A DNA stretch of 64,000 nt from Clostridia bacterium (lineage in GTDB: Bacteria; Bacillota; Clostridia; Christensenellales; Aristaeellaceae), in contig JAFRQX010000028.1 of NCBI GenBank assembly GCA_017428385.1, positions 1-64,000 on the forward strand. The letters are read 5' to 3'. The notes below the pieces were generated by a model. That model ran no database searches and had not been told where the DNA came from. It saw only the letters and a program-made list of their open reading frames with translations. Shown here in pieces: positions 18,010 to 25,739 of this stretch (positions are counted from its first letter, which is position 1; every line of letters begins with the position of its first letter). Made by a program: the position numbers and the translations under genes.

Positions 18010-19488
18010 ATGGCTGGATCGCATCATGCCGGAATGCGCCTGTTTCGGGCGTTTGTGCTTGTCTTTGCGCTGCTCCTTTTATGGGGCGGGAACGCCCGGG
18101 CTGAATTCAAAACGCTGAAGCTGCCGAAGGCCAGGGAATTCCAGATCGACCTGAGCGCGATGGTCCAGGATATTCCTCCTTTTCCCACGGTTGAGAAGGA
18201 AGAGGACCACTACGTCTTCACCGGCCTGGAGGCCTGGGGGATCGACAAAAAGTATATGAGCACTTTCTATGTGTATAATCCCCGGTCTGTCACCGGGCCG
18301 ACGATCATATCGGAGAAGGATAAGCTGGAAGACCGGATGGTGGTGTACTGCGAGGATATCCTCTGGGAAGAGCAGCATTTTCCGGTCAAAATGGGCAAAC
18401 AGGAGGGCAGGATTTACCTCTCGCCTTCCGATCCGCAGAAAACCATGTACCTGCAGTTCAGCGACAAAAAGGACAAGAAATACACCTGGCGCTTTTTCAG
18501 TAACGGAGACGTCACGCTCATCAACGCAAAAGACAACTCCGAAGCAGACTATGAAGACGGGATCCTGAAGGAAGTTTCCTTCTATGAGAAAGTCGGGAAA
18601 GTCATCGGAGACTATCGTATCCTGAATGGCGGCATGGTCAACGGCGAATACTGCTATGCGCTGAAATCACTGATGGTTTCTTCATCAACAGTGGAACTGG
18701 ACAACCACAACGAGTGGAGCCGGATCACAGGCTGGAAAAACCCGGAGGATCCGAATATCAAATCGTTTGTGACAACGGAAATGCCCTTCAAACTCACCAG
18801 CGGCGCCGGTACGCCCTTCCGGTTCATTCCCCCTGTGATGACCGCCGGAGAGGAACCGGTGGCGGAAGACTTTTCCGCGTTCTCAGCGGCCCCGGACGAG
18901 CGGAAACTGCACCTGACGCTGGCGGACTTCGGCTTCCCGGCATTCCCGGACTATGAAGTGGACGAAGACAGCGGCGACTGCCATATTACAGGGCTTGCGC
19001 GCTGGGGAGCGCCGGTGGATGAGCTGACCGTTCCCCTGGGAACCTCCCCGGCCTATTCCTTTGTGCCGGACAATCCCGGCGTACAGGAAATCGTGCTCTG
19101 GTACAGCGAGAACTATCCTGTCCTTTCCATGGGGATCTTCATGAAGGAAGGATCCTATTCCCTTGATCACTACAACGGCATCTACGCGGTATCCGTCAAC
19201 AGCACCGGGGCAATGCCTGTTGAGTATAATTACTGGGGAGGCTACCTGTACGCCTATGCGTTCCGGACAGATAACCTGTACCACTTCCACTATGAACCGG
19301 GCTTCGCCATGAACAACATCACCATGGCGGAAGGCCTGCTGCCGGAATGGCGCTGTTATCTGATTACCAATGCGCAGAACTACAGCGAACAATGGCGTCT
19401 GGATCATGGCGAATGGATCGGGGAATCCGGCCCCTGTCCGTTTGATAAGAGCCAGGTTCCGCCGCCGCTGGCCTATGAGGCGGAATAA
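18010..19488 (+). CDS. Secreted protein of unknown function
   Basis: 492 residues from ATG 18010 (GAAAGGGG upstream). Earlier in-frame codons to 17884 read through the preceding terminator and are rejected. A signal peptide is clear (RAFVLVFALLLLWGGNARAE). The mature protein has two related halves of about 200 residues, each opening with a FPTVE/FPDYE-type line and a Trp-Gly motif (HYVFTGLEAWGID near 62-75 and CHITGLARWGAPV near 325-337), which suggests an internal duplication. I recognise no family. No membrane anchor follows the signal peptide, so export is likely. It is followed 37 bases later by an HD-domain gene with no obvious link. Confidence 0.7.
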   Translation: MAGSHHAGMRLFRAFVLVFALLLLWGGNARAEFKTLKLPKAREFQIDLSAMVQDIPPFPTVEKEEDHYVFTGLEAWGIDKKYMSTFYVYNPRSVTGPTIISEKDKLEDRMVVYCEDILWEEQHFPVKMGKQEGRIYLSPSDPQKTMYLQFSDKKDKKYTWRFFSNGDVTLINAKDNSEADYEDGILKEVSFYEKVGKVIGDYRILNGGMVNGEYCYALKSLMVSSSTVELDNHNEWSRITGWKNPEDPNIKSFVTTEMPFKLTSGAGTPFRFIPPVMTAGEEPVAEDFSAFSAAPDERKLHLTLADFGFPAFPDYEVDEDSGDCHITGLARWGAPVDELTVPLGTSPAYSFVPDNPGVQEIVLWYSENYPVLSMGIFMKEGSYSLDHYNGIYAVSVNSTGAMPVEYNYWGGYLYAYAFRTDNLYHFHYEPGFAMNNITMAEGLLPEWRCYLITNAQNYSEQWRLDHGEWIGESGPCPFDKSQVPPPLAYEAE

Positions 19489-19525
19489 GAAACAATAAAG
19501 CGGGAAGATAAGGATTGCTGGAAAG

Positions 19526-20101
19526 ATGCAGAAGATGATTGACGAGGCGAAGGAATATATCCGGGAGCTGTTTGCGGAGAACGCGGACGGCCACGGGCTG
19601 GAGCATGCCCTGCGGGTTTACCGCAACGCCATGCTGATCGCGGAGACGGAACCGGGAGCGGACAGGCGGATTGTGGCGCTGGGCGCCCTGCTCCATGACG
19701 CGGACGACCACAAGCTGTTCCATACGGAGAATAACGCCAACGCCAGGCGGTTCCTGGAGGCGCGGGGCGTGGAGCCGGAAACCGCGGACAGGATCTGCGA
19801 GGCCATCAACGCGGTATCCTTCAGCCAGAACAAGGGAAAGCGTCCCGGAACCGTGGAAGGGCAGATCATCCAGGATGCGGACCGGCTGGACGCCATCGGC
19901 GCGGTGGGAATCGCCCGGACCTTTGCCTACGGTGGGAAGCACGGCCGGACGCCGGAGGGTTCCATCAGCCATTTCCATGAGAAACTGCTTCTGCTGAAGG
20001 ACCTGATGAACACGGATAAGGCGAAGGAGATGGCGGAGGAACGCCACGCCTTCATGGAACAGTTCCTGCAGGAATGGGACCGGGAACTGGGAGAAAAATG
20101 A
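19526..20101 (+). CDS. HD-domain phosphohydrolase (YedJ-like)
   Basis: 191 residues. Metal-binding residues of the HD superfamily are in order: H23 and H27 (HGLEHALRV), H57-D58 (LLHDADDH) and a distal Asp in QDADRLDAIGAVGIARTF, the pattern of the YedJ/YpgQ-type small HD hydrolases. The lysine-rich NKGKRPGTVEGQIIQDADR loop is also typical. Family members hydrolyse nucleotides or related phosphoesters, but the substrate here cannot be read from sequence. The start ATG 19526 has AAGGA-like sequence further up; Met4 is an alternative. Confidence 0.85.
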   Translation: MQKMIDEAKEYIRELFAENADGHGLEHALRVYRNAMLIAETEPGADRRIVALGALLHDADDHKLFHTENNANARRFLEARGVEPETADRICEAINAVSFSQNKGKRPGTVEGQIIQDADRLDAIGAVGIARTFAYGGKHGRTPEGSISHFHEKLLLLKDLMNTDKAKEMAEERHAFMEQFLQEWDRELGEK

Positions 20102-20198
20102 AAAAGAATTGTCAAAATTAGAAATGTCTAACGATAGAAACTCCAAAATGTTATTTGAGGCGTCAACGCTTTATAATTAAAGGAATTAAACATTAGAA

Positions 20199-20228
20199 TT
20201 GACTAACTGCAAACCCCGCTCTTACAAT
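20199..20228 (+). promoter_or_regulatory. Promoter of the riboswitch-mntP transcript
   Basis: TTGACT (20199-20204) and TACAAT (20223-20228) are spaced by 18 bases. The implied transcription start near 20235 coincides with the 5' edge of the yybP-ykoY aptamer, which supports both assignments. Confidence 0.6.
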
Positions 20229-20234
20229 GGGTTC

Positions 20235-20345
20235 CGACCCATGGGGGAGTAGCAAGCGTGAATGCGCAGCAAGTCAACATACTGGTCTTCAGGCCTGGCT
20301 TGCTTTAATATGCGAGACTCATGTATAACTGCGAAGCTATACATG
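20235..20345 (+). promoter_or_regulatory. yybP-ykoY manganese riboswitch aptamer
   Basis: The conserved core segments are all present and in order: GGGGGAGTAGC (about 20243-20253), GTCAACATACTGG in the middle, and TTTAATATGCGAGACTCATG towards the 3' side. This is the Mn2+-sensing yybP-ykoY class. It lies directly before a terminator hairpin and mntP, so Mn2+ binding should favour read-through and efflux. Aptamer edges are approximate. Confidence 0.93.
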
Positions 20346-20359
20346 GATTGTCTCAAAAA

Positions 20360-20397
20360 CAGTCAGGTATGGATTCGCCGTACCTGACTGTTTTATT
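20360..20397 (+). terminator. Riboswitch expression-platform terminator
   Basis: CAGTCAGGTA pairs with TACCTGACTG (20360-20390), followed by TTTTATT. It sits between the aptamer and the mntP start, as expected for transcriptional control by Mn2+. Confidence 0.88.
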
Positions 20398-20410
20398 GGG
20401 GGGAACGGAA

Positions 20411-21001
20411 TTGCAGTTCAATTTCTTATTCGTACTCAACAGTATCCTGTTCGGCGTCGGCCTGGCGATGGACGCGTTTTCAGTCTCTATTGCCAACGGA
20501 CTGAATGAACCGAAAATGCCGGTGAGGCGGATGCTGCTGATTGCCGGAACCTTCGCGGTGTTCCAGACGGCGATGCCCCTGACGGGCTGGCTGTGCGTGC
20601 ATTCCATTGCTGAAGCTTTCCAGGCCTTTCAGCCCTTTATTCCCTGGATTGCGCTGGCACTGCTGCTGTTTATCGGCATCAAGATGATTGTGGAAGGCCG
20701 GAAGGAAGAAAAGGACGGAGACGATGAGGAGGTCAAGCTGCTGCGCGGAGGCGCGCTGCTGGTGCAGGGAATTGCCACCTCCATTGATGCCCTGTCCGTG
20801 GGCTTTACCATTGCGGAATATACCTGGGTGTTTGCCCTGATTGAATCGGTGATTATTGGCCTGGTGACCTTCGGCATCTGCATCGCGGGGATCAAGCTGG
20901 GCAAGACGGTGGGCATGAAGCTGGCCGGCAAGGCGTCCATCTTCGGCGGGATCATCCTGATCCTCATCGGGCTGGAGATTTTCATTACCGGCATTTGCTG
21001 A
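20411..21001 (+). CDS. mntP: Manganese efflux pump MntP
   Basis: 196 residues from TTG 20411, which follows a run of G (TGGGGGGGAA) at good spacing. The upstream reading from ATG 20321 would run through the riboswitch and is rejected. The protein has six transmembrane helices in two repeated halves, each with the MntP/YebN Asp-motif: GVGLAMDAFSVSIANG and GIATSIDALSVGFT. It exports Mn2+ across the cytoplasmic membrane. The upstream yybP-ykoY riboswitch with its terminator is the expected Mn2+ control. A basic/acidic loop (EGRKEEKDGDDEE) lies between the halves. Confidence 0.95.
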   Translation: MQFNFLFVLNSILFGVGLAMDAFSVSIANGLNEPKMPVRRMLLIAGTFAVFQTAMPLTGWLCVHSIAEAFQAFQPFIPWIALALLLFIGIKMIVEGRKEEKDGDDEEVKLLRGGALLVQGIATSIDALSVGFTIAEYTWVFALIESVIIGLVTFGICIAGIKLGKTVGMKLAGKASIFGGIILILIGLEIFITGIC

Positions 21002-21011
21002 CGGAGGGAAC

Positions 21012-21560
21012 ATGGAAACAACGTGGAATGTGCAGCTGATCCGGTGCAGGCGGAGGTCTGTGGGGATCCGGATTGAGGGGACGGGGGAGATCATCGTCCG
21101 CGCGCCGCTGCGCATGCCGGAGTCGGAAATCCGGAAGGTGCTGGAAAGCAAGCGGAGCTGGATTGAGAAAACCCTGCAGAAGGTGAAAGCCCGGGTACAG
21201 GAACCGAAGCTGACGGAGGAAGAGCTGGCTGCGCTGGTGAAACAGGCGAAGAAAGTGATTCCGCCCCGGGTGGCGGAACGGGCCCGGCAGATGGGTGTGA
21301 CCTACGGACGCATAGCCATCCGGAAACAGAAGACCCGCTGGGGCAGCTGCTCCGCCAAGGGAAACCTGAACTTCAACTGCCTGCTGATGCTCTGTCCGGA
21401 GGACGTGCTGGACTATGTGATCGTGCATGAGCTGTGCCACCGGAAGGAACTGAATCATTCCGCCCGCTTCTGGGCGGCGGTGGAGCGGGTGCTGCCGGAT
21501 TACATACAGCCGCTGAAGTGGCTGAAGAATGAAGGGCAGACGATTATTTCAAGAATTTGA
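21012..21560 (+). CDS. YgjP-type M48-like metallopeptidase family protein
   Basis: 182 residues, matching the YgjP/DUF45 family in length. The zinc motif HELCH with a downstream ligand region (KELNHSARFWAAVE) is present, and KTRWGSCSAKGNLNFNCLL is the family's second hallmark. The family is annotated as a gluzincin-type protease or, in one member, as a UTP diphosphatase, so the reaction is uncertain. It starts 11 bases after mntP with GGAGGG and may be co-transcribed with it. The intrinsic terminator at 21561 ends the unit. Confidence 0.9.
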   Translation: METTWNVQLIRCRRRSVGIRIEGTGEIIVRAPLRMPESEIRKVLESKRSWIEKTLQKVKARVQEPKLTEEELAALVKQAKKVIPPRVAERARQMGVTYGRIAIRKQKTRWGSCSAKGNLNFNCLLMLCPEDVLDYVIVHELCHRKELNHSARFWAAVERVLPDYIQPLKWLKNEGQTIISRI

Positions 21561-21588
21561 AGGGAACGGAAAGAACGTTCCCTTTTTG
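21561..21588 (+). terminator. Intrinsic terminator
   Basis: AGGGAACG pairs with CGTTCCCT (21561-21583), followed by TTTTTG. It begins at the stop codon of the YgjP-type gene. Confidence 0.85.
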
Positions 21589-21677
21589 CTTGCAAGAAAA
21601 AAACGCTTGCTTTCGTTTCTATAGTGAGAACATAATGGATAAAAGACAGAACATGAATTGAAAAGGAGATTTGCGCC

Positions 21678-23195
21678 ATGCCTCGCACCATTCTTTTCCG
21701 CCGCATGATCACTGTCCTGCTTTTGCTTGCCCTATTGGTTTTTGCCTGCTCGTCCGCTTCCGCCAACAGCTGGGGGCTGAACAGGGGCAGGCTGCTGAAT
21801 GCCGTTGCGAAGGATCACACCTGGGATAATTATTCCACCTCGGGCGGAGGAGCTCAGGCCGGGGATTATGCCGTGATGAGCGCCCGGTATCATAGCGCAC
21901 TGTTTTTTGCGGACAGTGAAAACCAGCTTCATGTGTACACAAAAGCGGTATACCAGCCGGAGGATAAGGTAAAGGGCCTGAAGCTCACCATGAAGAACGG
22001 GATCCTGACCCTCGCCTATGGCGATGCTGAGGTTTACCGCTTTTCCGACGGGAACGGGGACGGGGATCTGGACCTGCTGGAGGCGAAGATCGGGGACTTC
22101 CGGGTCTGGCGGGATGATAAGGGCTACAGCTATTACGCGGAAGACAAGGACGGCCGGGTAGTCTTCAATGGCTGGAATCCGTTATCCGAATTCAACATCC
22201 GCCTGTTCCCCCGTTCGACAGCCGAGATCCGGCGGATCAACCTGCTGACCGCTTATCTGGGGGACACGCACGAACTGTCTTCTGGTTATCCGATCAATCC
22301 GGGCAAAAAGGGAACGGCTCCGGTGTATGCCGCGCCTTTCGGCGAGAGCGCCTGGCGCGCGGCCAAGGGAAAGGCTGCCGCTGGCCTGAACGGGGATATG
22401 TGGGCGATGGAGGACTGGAAGAATAATGACGGCGAGACCTATACCCTGGTCCGGTACGACGTCAGTGAGCGTACCCAGCGGGTCGGCTGGGTCCTGAGCC
22501 GTGAACTGGGACGGGAGGAAAAACAACAGCAGGAGCACGATCCCCTGTATGATTTCTGCCAGGTGGATGTGTGGGCGATTGCGGATACCTACCTGACCGA
22601 CGATCCGGATGTGAGCCAGTTCAGGCAGTTCGAGGTACCGAAGGAAACCTGTTTTACCTGCCTGGGAACTTACAAGGGATATGCCTATGTGGAGGCGGAA
22701 GTCAATAAAAAAGGCAAGTTCACGGACGGTGGAGCCATTGTCTGGGGATTTGTACCCCTGCGGGACCTGGAGCTCATGGATGTGGGCGAGGAACAGCCGG
22801 AGATTATGAAGAAGCTGATTGGTACATGGTCTTTTGATGCGGGTGGATCCTTCGGCCCGGATGTGATCAGCTTTGCGGAGGACGGCACCTTTACCTCGAA
22901 CCTGGTGGATCGGGTACATGACCTGAAGGGGAAAGAGCTGGATAGTTATAATATCAGCGGCACCTGGAAGGTGATTGCCTACAGACCCCGGTGGAACCTG
23001 TTCTGGGATGAACCGGGATATGCGCTGCTCTGCGTCGGGAATCATGGGGGCGTCAGCCTCAACGGTCTGTCCTTTGACGGAGAAGGTTTCGGCCTGACCG
23101 GCGGAGAGGGCGGCGGTGGATATGTCCCCGCTGACCCGGAACTGCTGGAAAACCCGGATTATGTTGGATATAACGAGTTCGACACTAACGGCTGA
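21678..23195 (+). CDS. Secreted protein, SH3-like and lipocalin-like regions, function unknown
   Basis: 505 residues with a clear signal peptide (RMITVLLLLALLVFACSSASA). The N-terminal region (about 30-175) contains an NGDGDLDLLE stretch resembling a calcium-binding loop. A middle region (about 205-385) has two stretches like bacterial SH3 units, one of them (VYAAPFGESAWRAAKGKAAA) opening as such domains do. The C-terminal part (about 385-490, LIGTWSFDAGG then TFTSN) resembles the beta-barrel fold annotated as lipocalin-like. No catalytic motif is seen. AAAAGGAG precedes the ATG. It is a single-gene unit bounded by terminators at 21561 and 23212. Confidence 0.7.
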   Translation: MPRTILFRRMITVLLLLALLVFACSSASANSWGLNRGRLLNAVAKDHTWDNYSTSGGGAQAGDYAVMSARYHSALFFADSENQLHVYTKAVYQPEDKVKGLKLTMKNGILTLAYGDAEVYRFSDGNGDGDLDLLEAKIGDFRVWRDDKGYSYYAEDKDGRVVFNGWNPLSEFNIRLFPRSTAEIRRINLLTAYLGDTHELSSGYPINPGKKGTAPVYAAPFGESAWRAAKGKAAAGLNGDMWAMEDWKNNDGETYTLVRYDVSERTQRVGWVLSRELGREEKQQQEHDPLYDFCQVDVWAIADTYLTDDPDVSQFRQFEVPKETCFTCLGTYKGYAYVEAEVNKKGKFTDGGAIVWGFVPLRDLELMDVGEEQPEIMKKLIGTWSFDAGGSFGPDVISFAEDGTFTSNLVDRVHDLKGKELDSYNISGTWKVIAYRPRWNLFWDEPGYALLCVGNHGGVSLNGLSFDGEGFGLTGGEGGGGYVPADPELLENPDYVGYNEFDTNG

Positions 23196-23211
23196 AAATG
23201 CCCGGGAATGT

Positions 23212-23243
23212 GAAAAGCCGCCGCGGTTTGCGGCGACTTTTCG
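23212..23243 (+). terminator. Intrinsic terminator
   Basis: GAAAAGCCGCCGC pairs with GCGGCGACTTTTC, with one mismatch and a GGTTT loop, running into TTTTCGTT. It lies just after the secreted-protein gene. Confidence 0.8.
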
Positions 23244-23308
23244 TTGTATGGTTGGGATGTTTATGATAACATTGTCTTCGCAATCAAAGGATACCGGGGG
23301 AAGAACGG

Positions 23309-23554
23309 ATGCTGAAGGATATACTGTCTGTGTTTGGCGGGGCGATGGGTTTGATCCTCCGCTTTATCCTGGTTCTCGGCCTGGGCGCAGGCGTGTTTTA
23401 CTGCGCCGTGACGATGTTCTTTTACCCCATCTTCTGGGAAGGGCTGAAGCGCCTGGCTATTGCCGCGGCCTGTGTGGGCGGCATTATCCTGGTGATCCGC
23501 AGCGGGCGGGACAAGGATGACGAAGGTCCGGCGCCGGATGACTTCCGGCCGTGA
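23309..23554 (+). CDS. Small two-helix membrane protein
   Basis: 81 residues with two hydrophobic segments (about 14-36 and 47-62) and a charged C-terminal tail (RSGRDKDDEGPAPDDFRP) likely in the cytoplasm. The start ATG follows a GGGGGAAG site at proper spacing and the coding bias matches its neighbours, so I believe it is expressed. No family or function is recognised. It stands alone between a terminator and a REP-A repeat. Confidence 0.65.
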   Translation: MLKDILSVFGGAMGLILRFILVLGLGAGVFYCAVTMFFYPIFWEGLKRLAIAAACVGGIILVIRSGRDKDDEGPAPDDFRP

Positions 23555-23582
23555 GTCGATTGGTATTACTAGACGACGAAAT

Positions 23583-23677
23583 GCGGCAGGAGCAGTTACA
23601 GGGGGACAGACCCTCAGTCACATTCTTTTCAAGAACAGTGACAGAGGTTCAGTCCCCGCAGTCACGCTCCTGCCGCT
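23583..23677. repeat. REP-A long-form inverted repeat
   Basis: Outer arms GCGGCAGGAGC and GCTCCTGCCGC enclose the GTGAC-type inverted repeat (GGGGGACAGACC, GGTTCAGTCCCC). The same outer and inner design occurs at 41695 and 47362. It lies between convergent genes and probably terminates both. Confidence 0.75.
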
Positions 23678-23682
23678 TCTTG

Positions 23683-24225
23683 TTATTTCAGCGTCATCAC
23701 GTTGAAACTGCTGGCGTTGAACACTTTTACCCCGTGATTCAAGGCGTATTTCACCGTATAGGCGGTGCCGGTCTGGGGCTGGTTGCAGTAGCTGACACAG
23801 TAGGCTGAACCATCCACCAGCTTCCGGTCCCGCAGGAGGAATACGCCTTTTTCATATTCCTGCCGGACGTAGACCACCTTGTCGCAGGCCTGGAGGATTT
23901 TCTCCTCCCGGGCGCGGAGCTCATCCGTCCAGTCTTCCTTTTCCCGCCAGGCGGGATAGGGCAGGACGGAGATGATTTTGATCTGCTGTTCCTCATGGGC
24001 TTTCAGGTACAGCAGGTATTCCGCGGCGAGCATGTCAAAGCCGACCGCGCCGCCCACCCCGAAATACCGGACGTTGTGCTCCCGGATCAGCCGGATCAGG
24101 ATGTTGCGGGCGCGGACCATGATCTTCCGCTCCTCTCCCGGAGGGATTTTGCGGTGCCCCGTCAGGCAGCAGGTCTGTTCTTCACGAGAGAGGTTTCGGT
24201 ATCTCTCGGCGTAGATATCTGTCAT
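23683..24225 (-). CDS. SLOG-family protein (YpsA/DUF1273-like)
   Basis: 180 residues from ATG 24225 with GAGGGTC upstream. The N terminus CCLTGHRKIP is the hallmark of the YpsA/DUF1273 branch of the SLOG (SMF/DprA-LOG) Rossmann superfamily. FGVGGAVGFDMLAAEYLL carries the glycine-rich nucleotide-binding loop and the acidic residue expected of this fold. SLOG proteins bind nucleotides or derived signals. YpsA of Bacillus influences cell division, but the role here is unknown. It is a single gene, convergent with the small membrane protein gene through a REP-A repeat. Confidence 0.85.
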   Translation of the reverse strand: MTDIYAERYRNLSREEQTCCLTGHRKIPPGEERKIMVRARNILIRLIREHNVRYFGVGGAVGFDMLAAEYLLYLKAHEEQQIKIISVLPYPAWREKEDWTDELRAREEKILQACDKVVYVRQEYEKGVFLLRDRKLVDGSAYCVSYCNQPQTGTAYTVKYALNHGVKVFNASSFNVMTLK

Positions 24226-24561
24226 ACAAGACCCTCATAGAAAGAAATAAATTAATACTTAAAACTTAAAACTTAAAACTGAAAAATGATTTTGCGGCTG
24301 CGGCCGCGGAGGAGATTTCTCCACTCCTTTCAGTCGGTCGAAATGACAATATGGGCGTAGCGGTATTATCTTCATGCAATGATACCGCGGCTAAGGGTGT
24401 CATTCCGAACGGAGCGAAGCGCAGTTGAGGAATCCCTTGATATCTCTTTTTTATTATACGGGAAGGGATAATTGAAGAAAAGCGAACAAAAAATAAAATT
24501 CGCTTTTCTGCTTTGAATGGGATATAATCCGGACAGAAGCAAACGTTTGGAGGACAGGAAC
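24226..24561. other. Intergenic repeat cluster
   Basis: This stretch holds a short run of AAAACTTAAAACTTAAAACT (24258 onwards), a REP-C copy at 24312-24347 (minus) and another at 24398-24437 (plus, GTCATTCCGAACGGAGC). A probable promoter for the thioesterase gene follows, TTCGCT at 24499 and TATAAT at 24523 with 18-base spacing. No gene is seen. Confidence 0.55.
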
Positions 24562-25005
24562 ATGGCAGAGAAAACCACTACCGTACAGATTGTGATGCCC
24601 CAGCACTGCAACGGCTATGCCAAGCCCAGGCTTTTCGGCGGACAGATTATGGCATGGATCGACGTGGTGGGTGCCGTGGCGGCCCGCCGGTATACCGGCC
24701 AGGCAGTGACCACGGTGTGCATTGATAACCTGACCTTCCTGAAGCCCGCTTACCTGAACGATACCGTGGTGCAGGAGGCTGTAGTCACCTGGACAGGACG
24801 CACGTCCCTGGAGGTTCGGGTGGACAGCATGGTGGAACGCCTGGACGGCAGCCGGGAGCTGATCAACCGGGCCTACGCGGTGTTTGTTGCCATTGATGAA
24901 GAAGACCATCCTGTGGCCATTCCCATGTTTGTTCCGGAAACCACGGAAGAGAAGCAGGAGTACGCCGCCGCGGAAGAGCGGAGAAGAATTCGCTTGCAGC
25001 GGTAA
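24562..25005 (+). CDS. Acyl-CoA thioesterase (hotdog fold, YciA/BACH type)
   Basis: 147 residues from ATG 24562, eight bases after TTGGAGGA. The reading from 24517 includes the promoter -10 and is rejected. The hotdog signature LFGGQIMAWIDVVGAVAARRY, with the catalytic Asp in the helix, and the strand VCIDNLTFLKPAYLNDTV match the YciA/cytosolic acyl-CoA hydrolase group, which cleaves acyl-CoA to free acid and CoA. The C-terminal tail is charged (EERRRIRLQR). It is a monocistronic gene, and chain-length preference cannot be inferred. Confidence 0.9.
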   Translation: MAEKTTTVQIVMPQHCNGYAKPRLFGGQIMAWIDVVGAVAARRYTGQAVTTVCIDNLTFLKPAYLNDTVVQEAVVTWTGRTSLEVRVDSMVERLDGSRELINRAYAVFVAIDEEDHPVAIPMFVPETTEEKQEYAAAEERRRIRLQR

Positions 25006-25006
25006 G

Positions 25007-25124
25007 AACCCTGCGGGTTAAATGAAATATCGCATCGCGATATGAAATATTGCGGCATATGCCGCAATGTGAAATAACCGCCTCAAAGAGGCGGTTGTGA
25101 AATATTTGTCTTCGACAAATGTGA
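25007..25124. repeat. Tandem array of five hairpins separated by RTGAAAT linkers
   Basis: Five consecutive perfect or near-perfect hairpins have different stems: AACCC/GGGTT, ATCGC/GCGAT, ATTGCGGC/GCCGCAAT, AACCGCCTC/GAGGCGGTT and ATTTGTC/GACAAAT. Each is followed by ATGAAAT or GTGAAAT (the last by GTGATAG). The stems do not resemble each other while the linker is conserved. The array lies between the convergent thioesterase and rhomboid genes. Confidence 0.85.
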
Positions 25125-25145
25125 TAGTAACTTCAGTGCCGTTTC

Positions 25146-25739
25146 TCAGTAGGAGGAACGGTTCTTTTTCTGTTGCGCTTTTCCCAGCAAAAATCCCAGC
25201 CCGGCGCCCACCGCGCCGCCGGCGATGTGGGCCATCTGGCTCACGTTGTCCTGCTGGAACAGCCCCTGCCAGATCTGCTGGCCCAGGTACAATACCGCCA
25301 CCAGGATGAAGGTCACCGGAATGGTGTTGTCTTCCCGGATGGTGATGGAGGAGATCAGGATAAAGGCGAACACCACGCCGCTGGCGCCCAGGAGCCTCAC
25401 CCCGGGGAAGAACACCATGTTGATGATCCCGATCACCAGCGCCGTCACCGCGATGATGAACACCGTGGTGCCGGTGCCGTATTTTTCCTCAATCATCGGG
25501 CCGAGGATCAGGATGTACATCATGTTGCCCAGCAGGTGGTCCCACCCGGCGTGCCCCAGCACGTGGGTAAACAGCCGCACATAGGTCAGCGGGTCCCCCA
25601 TGGAGGAACGGTATACGCTGAACAGGGTCCGGTTGCTCTGCCCGCCGGTCAGCAGGCTGATAACCTGCGCGATCACGCACAGGGCTACGAAGCCCAGCAC
25701 CGCCGGCGCGTTGAAGGAAAGCCTCAGTTTCTTTTTCAT
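25146..25739 (-). CDS. Rhomboid-family intramembrane serine protease
   Basis: 197 residues from ATG 25739, which overlaps the stop of the upstream aldo/keto reductase gene (ATGA) with GGAG just before it. Six hydrophobic segments carry the rhomboid hallmarks: HLLGNMMYILILGP (the HxxxN region), the nucleophile in LLGASGVVFAF, and the catalytic His in QMAHIAGGAVGAGLGFLLG. The enzyme cleaves substrates within the membrane, and its natural substrate cannot be told. The longer reading to 25811 is an artefact of the overlap. Co-translation with a reductase is curious and may only reflect operon economy. Confidence 0.9.
   Translation of the reverse strand: MKKKLRLSFNAPAVLGFVALCVIAQVISLLTGGQSNRTLFSVYRSSMGDPLTYVRLFTHVLGHAGWDHLLGNMMYILILGPMIEEKYGTGTTVFIIAVTALVIGIINMVFFPGVRLLGASGVVFAFILISSITIREDNTIPVTFILVAVLYLGQQIWQGLFQQDNVSQMAHIAGGAVGAGLGFLLGKAQQKKNRSSY

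Noticed and set aside
20321..20410. N-terminal extension of MntP
   Set aside because: These codons lie in the riboswitch and terminator; MntP proteins start at the first helix, matching TTG 20411.
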